From: UBA60 sp964587885
GTDB taxonomy: Archaea; Thermoplasmatota; Poseidoniia; Poseidoniales; Poseidoniaceae
Reading direction: 5' to 3'
Length of the DNA stretch: 16,107 bases
Assembly (NCBI GenBank): GCA_964587885.1
Contig: CAZPME010000036.1
Span: forward strand, 1-16,107
Of this stretch, positions 1-8,156 are shown piece by piece. Numbering within the stretch: position 1 is the first letter of the stretch; each line of letters begins with the position of its first letter. The translations under genes and the position numbers were made by a program. Below the pieces are notes generated by a model. It did not search any database. It saw only the letters and a list, made by a program, of their open reading frames with translations, and was not told where the DNA came from.

Positions 1-25
1 TTCGAATTTGATACGTGGAGGGTGA
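1..25 (+). other. possible 3' end of an upstream gene (only about 7 codons visible)
   Basis: One plus-strand frame entering from the left edge (codons from base 2) reads S-N-L-I-R-G-G and ends at a TGA at 23-25. If real, it is the tail of a gene lying outside the window, ending 33 nt before the next start. A C-terminal Gly-Gly is the hallmark of ubiquitin-like/SAMP/MoaD proteins, but seven residues cannot establish that. The same bases contain GGAGGGTGA (17-25), a strong Shine-Dalgarno-like string with no start codon at usable distance. A minus-strand frame beginning with ATG at 48-46 is also open to the edge. The assignment is a guess. Confidence 0.2.
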
Positions 26-58
26 ACCCCAAAGACCCAACCACCCATCGGAGACTAC

Positions 59-2263
59 ATGCTGAGCCAGACCCAAGAGCGACTTCTGCGCTGGCTCGGT
101 CGTTTCCCACGAGATCTAGTTTCTGCTTGGGATGTGCCACGCGACATATCATTACCGGGACTTTCAGAGGCTATGGGAGTGGTTCGCTCTGCCCTACATG
201 CGCCCCTCAAAGCGATGGTAGAGCAAGGTTTTCTTGAAAGTCGTCTAGCCCACGTCATCGGTGGTGGCGCCCGTCGACGAAATGTTTACCATTTGAGTGC
301 AAAAGGATGGCAACATCTCGGAGATTTACCGGAGGAGGAAAATCCTGCATCTGCGGCTGCTAAGCGCGGCACATTCACAGGAACCTTCCCCCCACTCGTT
401 CCTATCATTGGTCGAGCAACAGAAATAAACCAAATTATTGAGGCTATTAACACTGATAATAATGCTGTAGTTACCGGATTGCCGGGAATTGGAAAAACAT
501 CTCTCGCCCGTGCTGCGGCAGAGGAATTAAGCGATGCTGGACGCAATATCGCTTGGACCAAATGCACCCAGTTTGATGATTTAAGCGCATTATTATCAGG
601 TGCTTTCGATGGGGCAGAACCGCCAGCAGATATTACTGCGGCGCAAGCATGGTTACGCCGAAAAATTGGCCGTGGTGTCTTGATTATCGATGAGTTGCAA
701 GAAGTGCATGAGCGTCATCAAGCCTCAGTTTTCAGTTTTCTTGATGAGATTATCTCGGCTGAAATGGCGATAATCATCGTATGCCGAGCACCATCGCCGA
801 TAGAGGCAAAGAACTCTTTTGCAATCGGTGAACTTGACTCTAACTCTGCACTTGCCATGCTTGGAGATGATTTACCGGAGGAATCCCGTCAGAAGATTAT
901 CGATGTTCTTGGCGGTTATCCATTGGCCCTAATGTTGCATGATTCCGAGTCAGATATTCCTACTATTGGTGATGATATTTCTCAATTCATTGAAAAGACT
1001 GTAATGGATTCACTTCCCGAAGAATGTGTGTTTGGCCTTGATGAGTTAGCCGCCCAGCCAATACCGGTCGGGGTTGAACGTTTACAGCATGGCGAGACAG
1101 TAGGAATTCTTGATGACCATGCCTTATTGCGTTGGTCTGACCTCGATTCTTCTTCTGTTGAGTTACAACATCTTGTTCGCCAAGTTAGGCGAGCAATGTG
1201 GGATGAAGAGACCACACGTAGAGTCCACACACAAGCGGCAGAGCGCTGGGCCGAACACCCAGAATCACAAGCCAGATTTATTGAATTTCATCATCGCCTA
1301 GAGGCTGAAGATGATGATGTAGCGACCTTTCTTGAGTTTCACTCAGATGAATTAGGTCGCTGTGATGATGGTGCATTAGCCGCATTATTACATGATGGAA
1401 TAGAAAAAATGCCTGAAGTTGCGGCATTGTGGCAATTAGCAGCAAAGACCGCACTTGACCGTGCTGAAACTGAAGTAGCGAGTGAGTTGTTATCCAATAT
1501 GCCAGATTCAGATGCCGCACCAGCATTGTCATTACGCGCACGATTAGAATTACAATTAGGCAATGGCCAAATTGCCGACCAATTGTTTGAACAATCCGAG
1601 GCTTCAGCTCTTCCGGCAGAAAAGGTTCGCATTGTAATTGCCAACCTCACTCGTGCTCTAGATGACCGCTTGCCTCTAGGACTTCCTGCGATTGGGTTGA
1701 GTGAAATAAAAAATGCTCTAAAGGAACTTACTCTAGATGAATTGACTCCCGAGAAAAAACAGCGCACATTGGTTGCAATCGCCAGTATCCGCCACATTAT
1801 CGCAATATTGGAAAATGACTACTCTGCAGCAAAGAAAATCCGCTTAGGATTATCTGGATTAGCATCTGAAGATGATCCCTTGCTGAAGGAAATGGAATTA
1901 CGAGCCACTTTGGCACAATCAGAGTACGATACTGAAGATTGGCATCGCGAATCGGAACACCTACGTCGCTTCATTGACGAAACTTCGGGGATTCGCGCAG
2001 TTTCGTTACGTCTCGCATTAGTCGAAAAATTATTCCAACATCAACCCGAAGCGGCAGCGGAATTAATCGATGAATGTGATGTCGACATGCCAGTAGGTCC
2101 GACCGCTCGGCGCTTAACCGCCAAACTCTGGTATTGGCGTGGGGCTCTAAACTCAAGCCGTGGTCTAGAGTGTTGGCGCGAGGCGATTCACCAATGGCGC
2201 TCAGCAGAATGTGTCCATGCGGCACAGGAATTGACACAAAAAATGCATGAAATGCTGCGCTAG
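59..2263 (+). CDS. winged-helix / STAND-type P-loop ATPase with C-terminal helical repeats
   Basis: The 734-residue protein has three parts. Residues 1-90 look like a winged-helix DNA-binding domain (helix-turn-helix near 31-60, then a wing and a basic R-R-R stretch near 72-74). Residues about 110-300 form a P-loop NTPase: a V-P-I-I-G-R-A-x-E-I lead-in, Walker A G-L-P-G-I-G-K-T-S at 140-148, Walker B G-V-L-I-I-D-E at 206-212, and G-G-Y-P-L-A-L at 285-291, which matches the GxP motif of STAND ATPases. Residues about 390-734 are alpha-helical, Ala/Glu/Leu-rich and TPR-like. This is the layout of MalT/AfsR-like signal-transducing ATPases, which are usually transcription regulators or effectors switched on by ligand binding. 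No ligand or target can be read here. The ATG at 59 has GGAG at 50-53, 5 nt upstream. uvrC follows after 62 bp on the same strand, so co-transcription is possible. There is no transmembrane segment. Confidence 0.8.
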   Translation: MLSQTQERLLRWLGRFPRDLVSAWDVPRDISLPGLSEAMGVVRSALHAPLKAMVEQGFLESRLAHVIGGGARRRNVYHLSAKGWQHLGDLPEEENPASAAAKRGTFTGTFPPLVPIIGRATEINQIIEAINTDNNAVVTGLPGIGKTSLARAAAEELSDAGRNIAWTKCTQFDDLSALLSGAFDGAEPPADITAAQAWLRRKIGRGVLIIDELQEVHERHQASVFSFLDEIISAEMAIIIVCRAPSPIEAKNSFAIGELDSNSALAMLGDDLPEESRQKIIDVLGGYPLALMLHDSESDIPTIGDDISQFIEKTVMDSLPEECVFGLDELAAQPIPVGVERLQHGETVGILDDHALLRWSDLDSSSVELQHLVRQVRRAMWDEETTRRVHTQAAERWAEHPESQARFIEFHHRLEAEDDDVATFLEFHSDELGRCDDGALAALLHDGIEKMPEVAALWQLAAKTALDRAETEVASELLSNMPDSDAAPALSLRARLELQLGNGQIADQLFEQSEASALPAEKVRIVIANLTRALDDRLPLGLPAIGLSEIKNALKELTLDELTPEKKQRTLVAIASIRHIIAILENDYSAAKKIRLGLSGLASEDDPLLKEMELRATLAQSEYDTEDWHRESEHLRRFIDETSGIRAVSLRLALVEKLFQHQPEAAAELIDECDVDMPVGPTARRLTAKLWYWRGALNSSRGLECWREAIHQWRSAECVHAAQELTQKMHEMLR

Positions 2264-2325
2264 TGAGTTTTGATACAGAAAAACCTGCGCCAACATCTAT
2301 ACGAAAAATCACCCGCTAGAGGTTC

Positions 2326-4053
2326 ATGGCAGTCACCTTAGAAGGGCTTGACCTGCCGCGTAAATCGGGCATCTATTTATTCCGTAATTCTAATGATAGA
2401 GTGCTATATGTTGGCAAAGCAACTGACCTTTCCAGCCGAGTTCGTTCATATTTTTCTTCCAATCCAGACCGAGTCATGATCCCTGATTTAGTTGAGAAAT
2501 CTGCGACCATAGATTTCATTGTAACCAATAACCCATCCGAAGCATTAGTGCTTGAACGTCAGATGATTCGCAAGCATAAGCCAAAGTATAATTCAATGTT
2601 GAAGGATGATAAATCATATCCATTCTTGGCTCTTACAAATCATGAATTTCCTCGTTTGATGTATACTCGCCATCCCCCTGCTGATGCTCGCCGGTGGGGA
2701 CCATTTCCCGATGCGGGAGCGGCAAAACGAGTGGTACAATTATTACGCCGCCAATTTGGTATTCGTGATTGTAAGGAATTGTTACCTCAAGGCTGTCTTT
2801 CAATGCACATCGGATTGTGTAGCGGCCCGTGTATCGATGCTAATGGATACAGCGAAAATGTCGATGCTGCCGAGCAAGTTCTCAACGGCGATGGTCGAGT
2901 ATTGCTCGAAGCTTTGGTCGAGGAAATGGCATCACAATCAGAAAAAATGCAATTTGAGCAGGCGGCAAAAACTCGCGATTTGATTAACTCGGTCCAAATT
3001 ACCTTACGTCAACAAGCAATTAGCAGTCGCTTTTATCGCGATTGCGATGCGCTAGGTTGGGCTAGTAAAGGTGACTTGGGCATGGTCTGTGTACTCCATG
3101 CTGATGAGGGCGTGGTCAACGCCAAGGACTCGTGGCCAATGATTCATCGCCATGACATCGGCGAGAGTATCGCTCGATTCGTTTCTGAACATTATGCAAA
3201 TCATGTACCTCCGCGCCTCATTCTGTCTCCAACACCAGTCGGTGATTGGCTAGAAAAATGGTTGGCTGAGAGGCGTGGTGGTGCGGTTGAAGTGCGTGTT
3301 CCGACGCGTGGTGATTTAGCAACACTAAGGAAATTAGCCGACCAAAACGCTGAGATGCAAGTCGGGCGAGCCGCGAATAAACATTCAGGCAGTTTGGAAC
3401 AAAGAGCAGCCGATGATTGCGCGGCTTTGCTAGGACTAGAATCGCTTGACCATATCGTCTGCTTTGATATGGCACAAATACAAGGCGATATCCGAGTAGG
3501 AGCGAGTATCACCTTGCGAAAGGGTCGGCCAACCAAGAAAGAATACCGAACATACCGAGTAAAGGGCGAGGCTATCGACGACCTGCGAATGATGCGCGAA
3601 GTGGTTGGTCGATGGCTGAAGCGTCAAGAAGAATGGCCTGACTTAGTGCTTCTCGACGGTGGCAAGACCCATTTGGATACTATTTATCGTCTGCTTGAAG
3701 AAAATGGCATTGCCGACAGGTTCGAATTAGCCGCCCTCGCCAAGCGAGAAGAAACTCTGTATCGAACTGGAGAGCGTAAAGAATTGATTCTCGACCGACA
3801 AGGTCGAGTGCTGGTTCACGCACGTGATGAAGCACATCGCCATGTCAATACTTTTCATCGCAAGCGCCGTAGTAAGAAAGCACTCTTTGACCCTCTGACT
3901 GAAGTAAATGGTTTAGGGGCAAAAAAACTACAATCATTGATGCGCCATTTCGGTGGCAAAAAAGGCCTCCAACATGCTAGTCTTGAGCAATTGTGTAGCG
4001 TCCCCGGCATAGGTAAAGCTCTTGCTAAAAGAATAATTGATGCACTAAATTAA
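2326..4053 (+). CDS. uvrC: excinuclease ABC subunit C
   Basis: UvrC makes both incisions around a DNA lesion after UvrA/UvrB recognition in nucleotide excision repair. All domains are present in 575 residues, a normal length. The GIY-YIG nuclease at the N-terminus has G-I-Y at 15-17, Y-V-G at 28-30, R38/R40 and the metal-binding E77. Cysteines C149, C157, C165 and C169 fit the iron-sulfur cluster site known in UvrC. A UVR (UvrB-binding) helix pair lies near 197-230. The RNase H-like nuclease has C-F-D at 379-381, D418/D419, L-L-D-G-G at 442-446 and D-E-A-H-R at 501-505. Two helix-hairpin-helix motifs lie at about 526-575 (V-N-G-L-G and V-P-G-I-G). The usual S-H-T-Q-G after the first Asp is replaced by A-Q-I-Q-G. 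uvrA and uvrB are not in the window. The ATG has AGAGGT ending only 2 nt upstream, an unusually tight ribosome site. The UvrABC system in archaea is generally regarded as acquired from bacteria. Confidence 0.97.
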   Translation: MAVTLEGLDLPRKSGIYLFRNSNDRVLYVGKATDLSSRVRSYFSSNPDRVMIPDLVEKSATIDFIVTNNPSEALVLERQMIRKHKPKYNSMLKDDKSYPFLALTNHEFPRLMYTRHPPADARRWGPFPDAGAAKRVVQLLRRQFGIRDCKELLPQGCLSMHIGLCSGPCIDANGYSENVDAAEQVLNGDGRVLLEALVEEMASQSEKMQFEQAAKTRDLINSVQITLRQQAISSRFYRDCDALGWASKGDLGMVCVLHADEGVVNAKDSWPMIHRHDIGESIARFVSEHYANHVPPRLILSPTPVGDWLEKWLAERRGGAVEVRVPTRGDLATLRKLADQNAEMQVGRAANKHSGSLEQRAADDCAALLGLESLDHIVCFDMAQIQGDIRVGASITLRKGRPTKKEYRTYRVKGEAIDDLRMMREVVGRWLKRQEEWPDLVLLDGGKTHLDTIYRLLEENGIADRFELAALAKREETLYRTGERKELILDRQGRVLVHARDEAHRHVNTFHRKRRSKKALFDPLTEVNGLGAKKLQSLMRHFGGKKGLQHASLEQLCSVPGIGKALAKRIIDALN

Positions 4054-4056
4054 CCT

Positions 4057-7000
4057 TCATTCCCAACCTAGAATTTCATCAGTTGACTTACCCCTTCCAC
4101 CTGTCGGGGTTGATGGCAAGGCAGGGGGAATATTCTCCTTTACCGGTGGTGGTGGTGGTGCTTCTGGAGTCTTCTTGTCCCCCCAGTCAGGGGTAACGTC
4201 ATAGTGACCTTCGGCATTAAAACCATCATCAAGGTCGAATTGTGGAACATCCTTTTCGAATAATGGTTGAGAATATTCCTTGGCAATAAGACGGTCTTTC
4301 ATCGCCCGCTTTTTCTTCTTGCGTTGCCGACGCTTGTAAATTAACAACCCTATCAAAAGGATAGGAATTGCCAAATAAGCCCAAATTTCTCCGAGGATAA
4401 ACATCCATGATATCTTGAATGAAAAGGATACTTGATCCGATTCTCCTGCCTTAGGGAAGGTGTAAACCAATCTCTGCTGGCCGCCCTCGGTCATTGTGAG
4501 TTCATCATTACCTGAGGAAGATGAAAACTCATTGAATTCTAACCCTTTGGGCAATTTGAAATCTAGGGTCAGAGTGGGGGTGGTATTCAATTCCTCTAGT
4601 TCCAAACCTGGATTATCTACTGAGGTCTCAAAATTTTTGTCGCCATTATCGAAAACAATTCCACCATCACCTGCATGGACAGAAAAAGCGTTGAACATCC
4701 GGTTCACCGTATTTGCTAAGGTTGCTTGAACCGCTGAGTGTGTGGTTACCGAGGCCGTCTTGGTGTCCATATCAATCGCCAAGGTAAAGGTGGTCTTCGG
4801 AATTTCAACCGAGAGTGAAACAGGAGTCAAGTCACTTACAGCATTTGGATTTGGGATTGGAATTTTGCCAATATCGACAATGACCTCCATCGCTGAAAGG
4901 TCAAGTTCTACATCAGTGGACTTATCCTCAAGTCCAATCAACATATCTGTCGCCATCGTGCCGAGGTTGTCGCCAAAACTCTCAATACCCGCACGCGAAA
5001 ACTCAAGATCATAAGTTTCGTTTCCAATATCGATACTCTTACTGAATGGGTCTTCCATCCTATCACCCATATCGACGATTAAGTGAATCATATCGGCGGG
5101 AATTACATCAAAGGAAATTGATGCTACATCACTGGTCAAGGCATCTGAAATAATCGGCGGAACTTCAACTCGGTAAAATTTGAAATCGAGCGAAGCAGCA
5201 ACAGTTAGAGTCACGGTTTGTGACCACTCATTGATTGAGAAATCTTCCATATTAAAGTCAATTACAAGTGATGTACAGGTCTTTTGATACATTGTGCATA
5301 ATTCTTTGCCCCCTTCGGTTATCGGGTGACTCCAGTTCCATAGATTACTACCTTGCAACTTAATTCGAGTAGAATCGTTGCCAGAGAACCGATCGGTCAA
5401 GACGATGGTATCACTACCATTATCGCCAGCCACCCATGCTGGTTGTTGTGGTAATAGAATCGTCAATGACATATCGGTAGGAGGGATTCCTTCGGGCATA
5501 AATCCGGATAAGAAACTCTCGCCGAGGTCGAGTTCAGCGGTTAAACCAGCATTGAAAATCGCTTGAAAATCTTTTGTTGAAATAATATCCAAATTTGATT
5601 CGGTAATATCATCACTCATGTTTCCAATCATATCTTTTATCATATCTAGCAAAGAAAATTGGAAGGTACCATCGCTTTCGGTAGTCAAGTAAATTGGATG
5701 CCCCACTCCCATCGCACCAGCGCCTTCAATGCAGTAATATTTGGGCTCAGCAACCGTCGAGACATCATCGCAAGAGCCGGCAGAATCCACATTATGGACG
5801 AAATTCATTCCACCATCTTTGTAAACACCCTCGATTGAAATTTCTTTCATCGTTACGGGGTCTCCTTCTAACATGGCATTGACTCCCGAGGCTAATGCAT
5901 TTGTCGGGAAACTATTCTTCAACAAATTGTCGTCGATTAAGCCATTGTGTTTGGCTAATCTAATTCCATCAGCAGTAACCCATGGCATCGTCGCATCGTT
6001 TGAAATATCGACAAGATTAATTCCCCATGAAGACATTGTGGCCGCATCAATGTAGTAGATTCCGACTTCAACTTCCAATTTAGCTGCGGATTCGTCGCGC
6101 ATATCTAAGGTGATTTGGATATCTACTCCCTTGTCGGAAGAGGTGTCTATGTCGACACTTTCGGTCGAGGCGTTACTCTTATGTTTCATTTTTATGGACA
6201 CATCTAGGCTTTGGTCGGGTGCACCTTCAACCAAAGAACGACTATTGATTGCCCATGAAGCAGAGCCGGCATCAATAACTGCGGCAGCAGGCTCTACCTC
6301 AACAATTTGAGCATAATCGGGTGGCATTATCTTGTAATTTGATTCATGACCAGCAGGAGATTGTAAAGTAAAAGGAGTGGAGATTTCTGCTCCCATTATC
6401 ATCAAACCACGATAGGTACGCTCAATATCAGCGGTCGAATTAATTGCAACTGCAGAGGAATCTAGATTTACCGTTGCTTCTACCTTAAGACATAATGCAG
6501 GATAGTATGAATTAGCCTGAGTTGCACCTTCGGTGCCACTTGCATCTTTGGTCGGATCATTTTCACATGCAATTGGGGAGCCGCCTACTGTCGCGTCAGT
6601 TGTGAACTCGGCATTGGCTTGAGTTTCAGCACCAAAACCAGAATTCAGCATATCGGTTATTACTGACTCTGCTTGGCTGAGAAGCATATCACCTACAGTA
6701 GGAGTTGCCCCTCCTTCAGGTCTTTCACCGATATAATTGCGGATAAAATCTGCCGGAATCCCATCTCGTGCTGAATTAGGTGATTGCCCATCTATATCTG
6801 TTCCAAGGTCAAGCCCATTAAGAGTAGAGCCCAGCGAAGAGCGCTCAAATTCATGAATCGCCCAAACCATTTCCAACTGAACTTGCGAAGTATCGACCAT
6901 CTTGAAATCGTACTGCGATTTTACCCATGTTTGAGAATTTGGCGTCAAGTCAGCACCTCGTCGCCAATCATCACACTCTCCAGGGGTGCCATCAAAGTCA

Positions 7001-7122
7001 ATGATTCCACATATTAGAGGATTAGTAGCACTTACCGTCGGTGCAAAGACCAGCATTGTTTGCAGAATCATCAATAATACCAACGTAAAGGCGGATGTGA
7101 ACATTTTTTTACCGGTGCGCAT
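4057..7122 (-). CDS. large cell-surface protein, signal peptide plus one C-terminal membrane anchor
   Basis: I do not recognise the family. From the chosen start (ATG 7122-7120, with GAGGGA 5 nt upstream) the protein is 1021 residues. It opens with a signal peptide: M-R-T-G-K-K, a hydrophobic core to about residue 26, and a cleavage-like V-S-A-T near 29-32. A long extracytoplasmic region follows, rich in Asp/Ser/Thr and predicted beta-strand, with an early Cys pair in a C-G-I-I-D-F-D-G-T-P-G-E-C stretch. One transmembrane helix lies at about 908-929. A basic stop-transfer run (K-R-R-Q-R-K-K-K-K-R) and a cytoplasmic tail of about 90 residues follow, with a five-proline tract and the end D-E-I-L-G-W-E. 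A start 40 codons upstream is open but would give no signal peptide and overlap the divergent TYW2 gene, so I reject it. The stop lies 3 bp from the convergent uvrC stop. A surface-layer-associated, adhesion or receptor-like role is possible but unproven. Confidence 0.85.
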   Translation of the reverse strand: MRTGKKMFTSAFTLVLLMILQTMLVFAPTVSATNPLICGIIDFDGTPGECDDWRRGADLTPNSQTWVKSQYDFKMVDTSQVQLEMVWAIHEFERSSLGSTLNGLDLGTDIDGQSPNSARDGIPADFIRNYIGERPEGGATPTVGDMLLSQAESVITDMLNSGFGAETQANAEFTTDATVGGSPIACENDPTKDASGTEGATQANSYYPALCLKVEATVNLDSSAVAINSTADIERTYRGLMIMGAEISTPFTLQSPAGHESNYKIMPPDYAQIVEVEPAAAVIDAGSASWAINSRSLVEGAPDQSLDVSIKMKHKSNASTESVDIDTSSDKGVDIQITLDMRDESAAKLEVEVGIYYIDAATMSSWGINLVDISNDATMPWVTADGIRLAKHNGLIDDNLLKNSFPTNALASGVNAMLEGDPVTMKEISIEGVYKDGGMNFVHNVDSAGSCDDVSTVAEPKYYCIEGAGAMGVGHPIYLTTESDGTFQFSLLDMIKDMIGNMSDDITESNLDIISTKDFQAIFNAGLTAELDLGESFLSGFMPEGIPPTDMSLTILLPQQPAWVAGDNGSDTIVLTDRFSGNDSTRIKLQGSNLWNWSHPITEGGKELCTMYQKTCTSLVIDFNMEDFSINEWSQTVTLTVAASLDFKFYRVEVPPIISDALTSDVASISFDVIPADMIHLIVDMGDRMEDPFSKSIDIGNETYDLEFSRAGIESFGDNLGTMATDMLIGLEDKSTDVELDLSAMEVIVDIGKIPIPNPNAVSDLTPVSLSVEIPKTTFTLAIDMDTKTASVTTHSAVQATLANTVNRMFNAFSVHAGDGGIVFDNGDKNFETSVDNPGLELEELNTTPTLTLDFKLPKGLEFNEFSSSSGNDELTMTEGGQQRLVYTFPKAGESDQVSFSFKISWMFILGEIWAYLAIPILLIGLLIYKRRQRKKKKRAMKDRLIAKEYSQPLFEKDVPQFDLDDGFNAEGHYDVTPDWGDKKTPEAPPPPPVKENIPPALPSTPTGGRGKSTDEILGWE
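4144..4159. repeat. (GGT)5 trinucleotide tract
   Basis: Five consecutive GGT units on the plus strand. Read on the minus strand, they encode the five-proline run in the cytoplasmic tail of the large surface protein. Gain or loss of whole units would change proline number without a frameshift. Confidence 0.6.
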
Positions 7123-7127
7123 GTGAT

Positions 7128-7133
7128 TCCCTC
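7128..7133 (-). promoter_or_regulatory. ribosome binding site GAGGGA of the large surface protein gene
   Basis: On the minus strand GAGGGA lies 5 nt before the ATG at 7122-7120. It decides the start in favour of the signal-peptide form, 40 codons inside the longest open frame. Confidence 0.6.
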
Positions 7134-7155
7134 GTAACCCATGAGGCTGTGCACG

Positions 7156-7163
7156 CATATAAC
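7156..7163. promoter_or_regulatory. possible shared TATA box of a divergent promoter
   Basis: The near-symmetrical CATATAAC sits in the 85-bp gap between two divergent genes. It is about 45 bp before the TYW2 start and about 35 bp before the surface-protein start. Archaeal TATA boxes lie roughly 25 bp before the transcript start. That gives a leader of about 20 nt including the ribosome site for TYW2, but only a marginal leader for the minus-strand gene. This is a sequence resemblance only. Confidence 0.3.
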
Positions 7164-7195
7164 AGACTTTACGGCAAAACCTGCTCACAGAGACC

Positions 7196-7200
7196 GGAGG
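7196..7200 (+). promoter_or_regulatory. ribosome binding site GGAGG of TYW2
   Basis: GGAGG lies 7 nt before the ATG at 7208 and 4 nt before an in-frame GTG at 7205. The spacing favours the ATG. Confidence 0.6.
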
Positions 7201-7207
7201 CAAGGTG

Positions 7208-8140
7208 ATGGAAGGCGGAAACTCTCTTGTTTTTACCTCCAATGACCCTCACCAGCGACTGGCTCAAGCGGTAGAGGCTTTTTTTCAAACAACCAAGATT
7301 AAGACACCAACCGAATTACCACGCAAATGGCTACGTCTACAAGATTTGGTGTTATTCAACAAGGATGCTTTTCTCAGCGAGGAATGGGGTAGTGCCAGTT
7401 CTGCACCTGACTTTTGGCACCTTGTCGCAAACGCATTGAAATGCCAAAGAATCGGTCGACAAGCCGAAGTAGATGCAGGCCAGATGCGCCAAAGTCATGC
7501 TGAGTTATTGCTCGGAGAGGATGGTTGGGTTGAACATAGAGAACATGGCGTGACCTATTGTTTTGATGCGACCAAAGTGATGTTTTCGGCTGGTAATATC
7601 ACTGAGCGAGGCTGGATGGGAACAATCTCAGCCCAAGGTGAAACCATAGTCGACCTCTTTTGCGGCATTGGATATTATTCACTACCACTATTGGTCAATG
7701 CAGGGGTAGAAAAAGTGCACGCATGTGAAATTAATCCCGATAGTATCGATGCATTGAGAGCTGGTTTGAAGAAAAATGGTGTTGCTGAGCGCTGCAATAT
7801 TCATGTCGGCGATAACCGTGAAACTGCCCCACTTATTGGGCGGGTTGCTGATCGAGTATTACTCGGCTTGCTACCTTCATCCGAATATGCTTGGCCTCTT
7901 GCACTATCCTGCCTCAAAGAGGAAGGTGGGATTCTACATGTTCACATGAATGTCGTCGAAAAGGACGATGGAGATATCCAAAGGTGGGCCGAAAAAACCA
8001 GTATGAAATTCTCAGAATTGGCCGCTCTGCAAGGAAATAATATGACATTTGGAATCGACGATATTCGTCGAGTCAAGTGGTATTCTCCGCATGTTCGCCA
8101 TTGTGTTCTCATCTTGCGTGCAGAACCAAATAATACCTAA
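7208..8140 (+). CDS. taw2: TYW2-like tRNA(Phe) wyosine-pathway aminocarboxypropyltransferase
   Basis: TYW2/Taw2 moves the 3-amino-3-carboxypropyl group of S-adenosylmethionine onto the tricyclic wyosine base at G37 of tRNA(Phe), after TYW1 has built the ring. The 310-residue protein has the Trm5/TYW2 layout. The N-terminal part includes L-L-L-G-E-D-G-W-V at 100-108. The linker F-D-A-T-K-V-M-F-S-A-G-N-I-T-E lies at 119-133. The Rossmann core has D-L-F-C-G-I-G-Y at 149-156, C-E-I-N-P at 173-177 and G-D-N-R at 201-204. The discriminating motif is G-L-L-P-S-S-E at 220-226: TYW2 has G-L-I-P-S-S-E here, whereas the m1G37 methyltransferase Trm5 has an N-x-P motif. From memory the core resembles eukaryotic TYW2 closely. 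The other wyosine genes are not in the window. I place the start at the ATG rather than the adjacent GTG because of ribosome-site spacing. The stop is 16 nt from the convergent cyclophilin stop. Confidence 0.88.
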   Translation: MEGGNSLVFTSNDPHQRLAQAVEAFFQTTKIKTPTELPRKWLRLQDLVLFNKDAFLSEEWGSASSAPDFWHLVANALKCQRIGRQAEVDAGQMRQSHAELLLGEDGWVEHREHGVTYCFDATKVMFSAGNITERGWMGTISAQGETIVDLFCGIGYYSLPLLVNAGVEKVHACEINPDSIDALRAGLKKNGVAERCNIHVGDNRETAPLIGRVADRVLLGLLPSSEYAWPLALSCLKEEGGILHVHMNVVEKDDGDIQRWAEKTSMKFSELAALQGNNMTFGIDDIRRVKWYSPHVRHCVLILRAEPNNT

Positions 8141-8156
8141 CCGTTCCTCTATGATG

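Noticed and set aside
1..48. Minus-strand open frame starting at ATG 48-46 and running off the left edge
   Set aside because: Only 16 codons, no ribosome site, and a competing plus-strand reading of the same bases. It cannot be supported without flanking sequence.
22..237. Plus-strand open frame following the strong GGAGGGTGA at 17-25
   Set aside because: It lies almost wholly inside the STAND ATPase gene in another frame, has an unnatural Arg/Ser/Thr-rich composition, and its GTG overlaps the ribosome-site string itself.
1278..1797. Two sizeable minus-strand open frames inside the STAND ATPase gene
   Set aside because: Composition (His/Leu-rich, Ser/Asn/Arg-rich) is that of antisense shadows, and the plus-strand gene is intact across them.
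4057..7242. Longer start for the large surface protein (40 extra codons)
   Set aside because: The extension lacks signal-peptide character, overlaps the divergent TYW2 gene, and the inner ATG has a good ribosome site followed by a textbook signal peptide.
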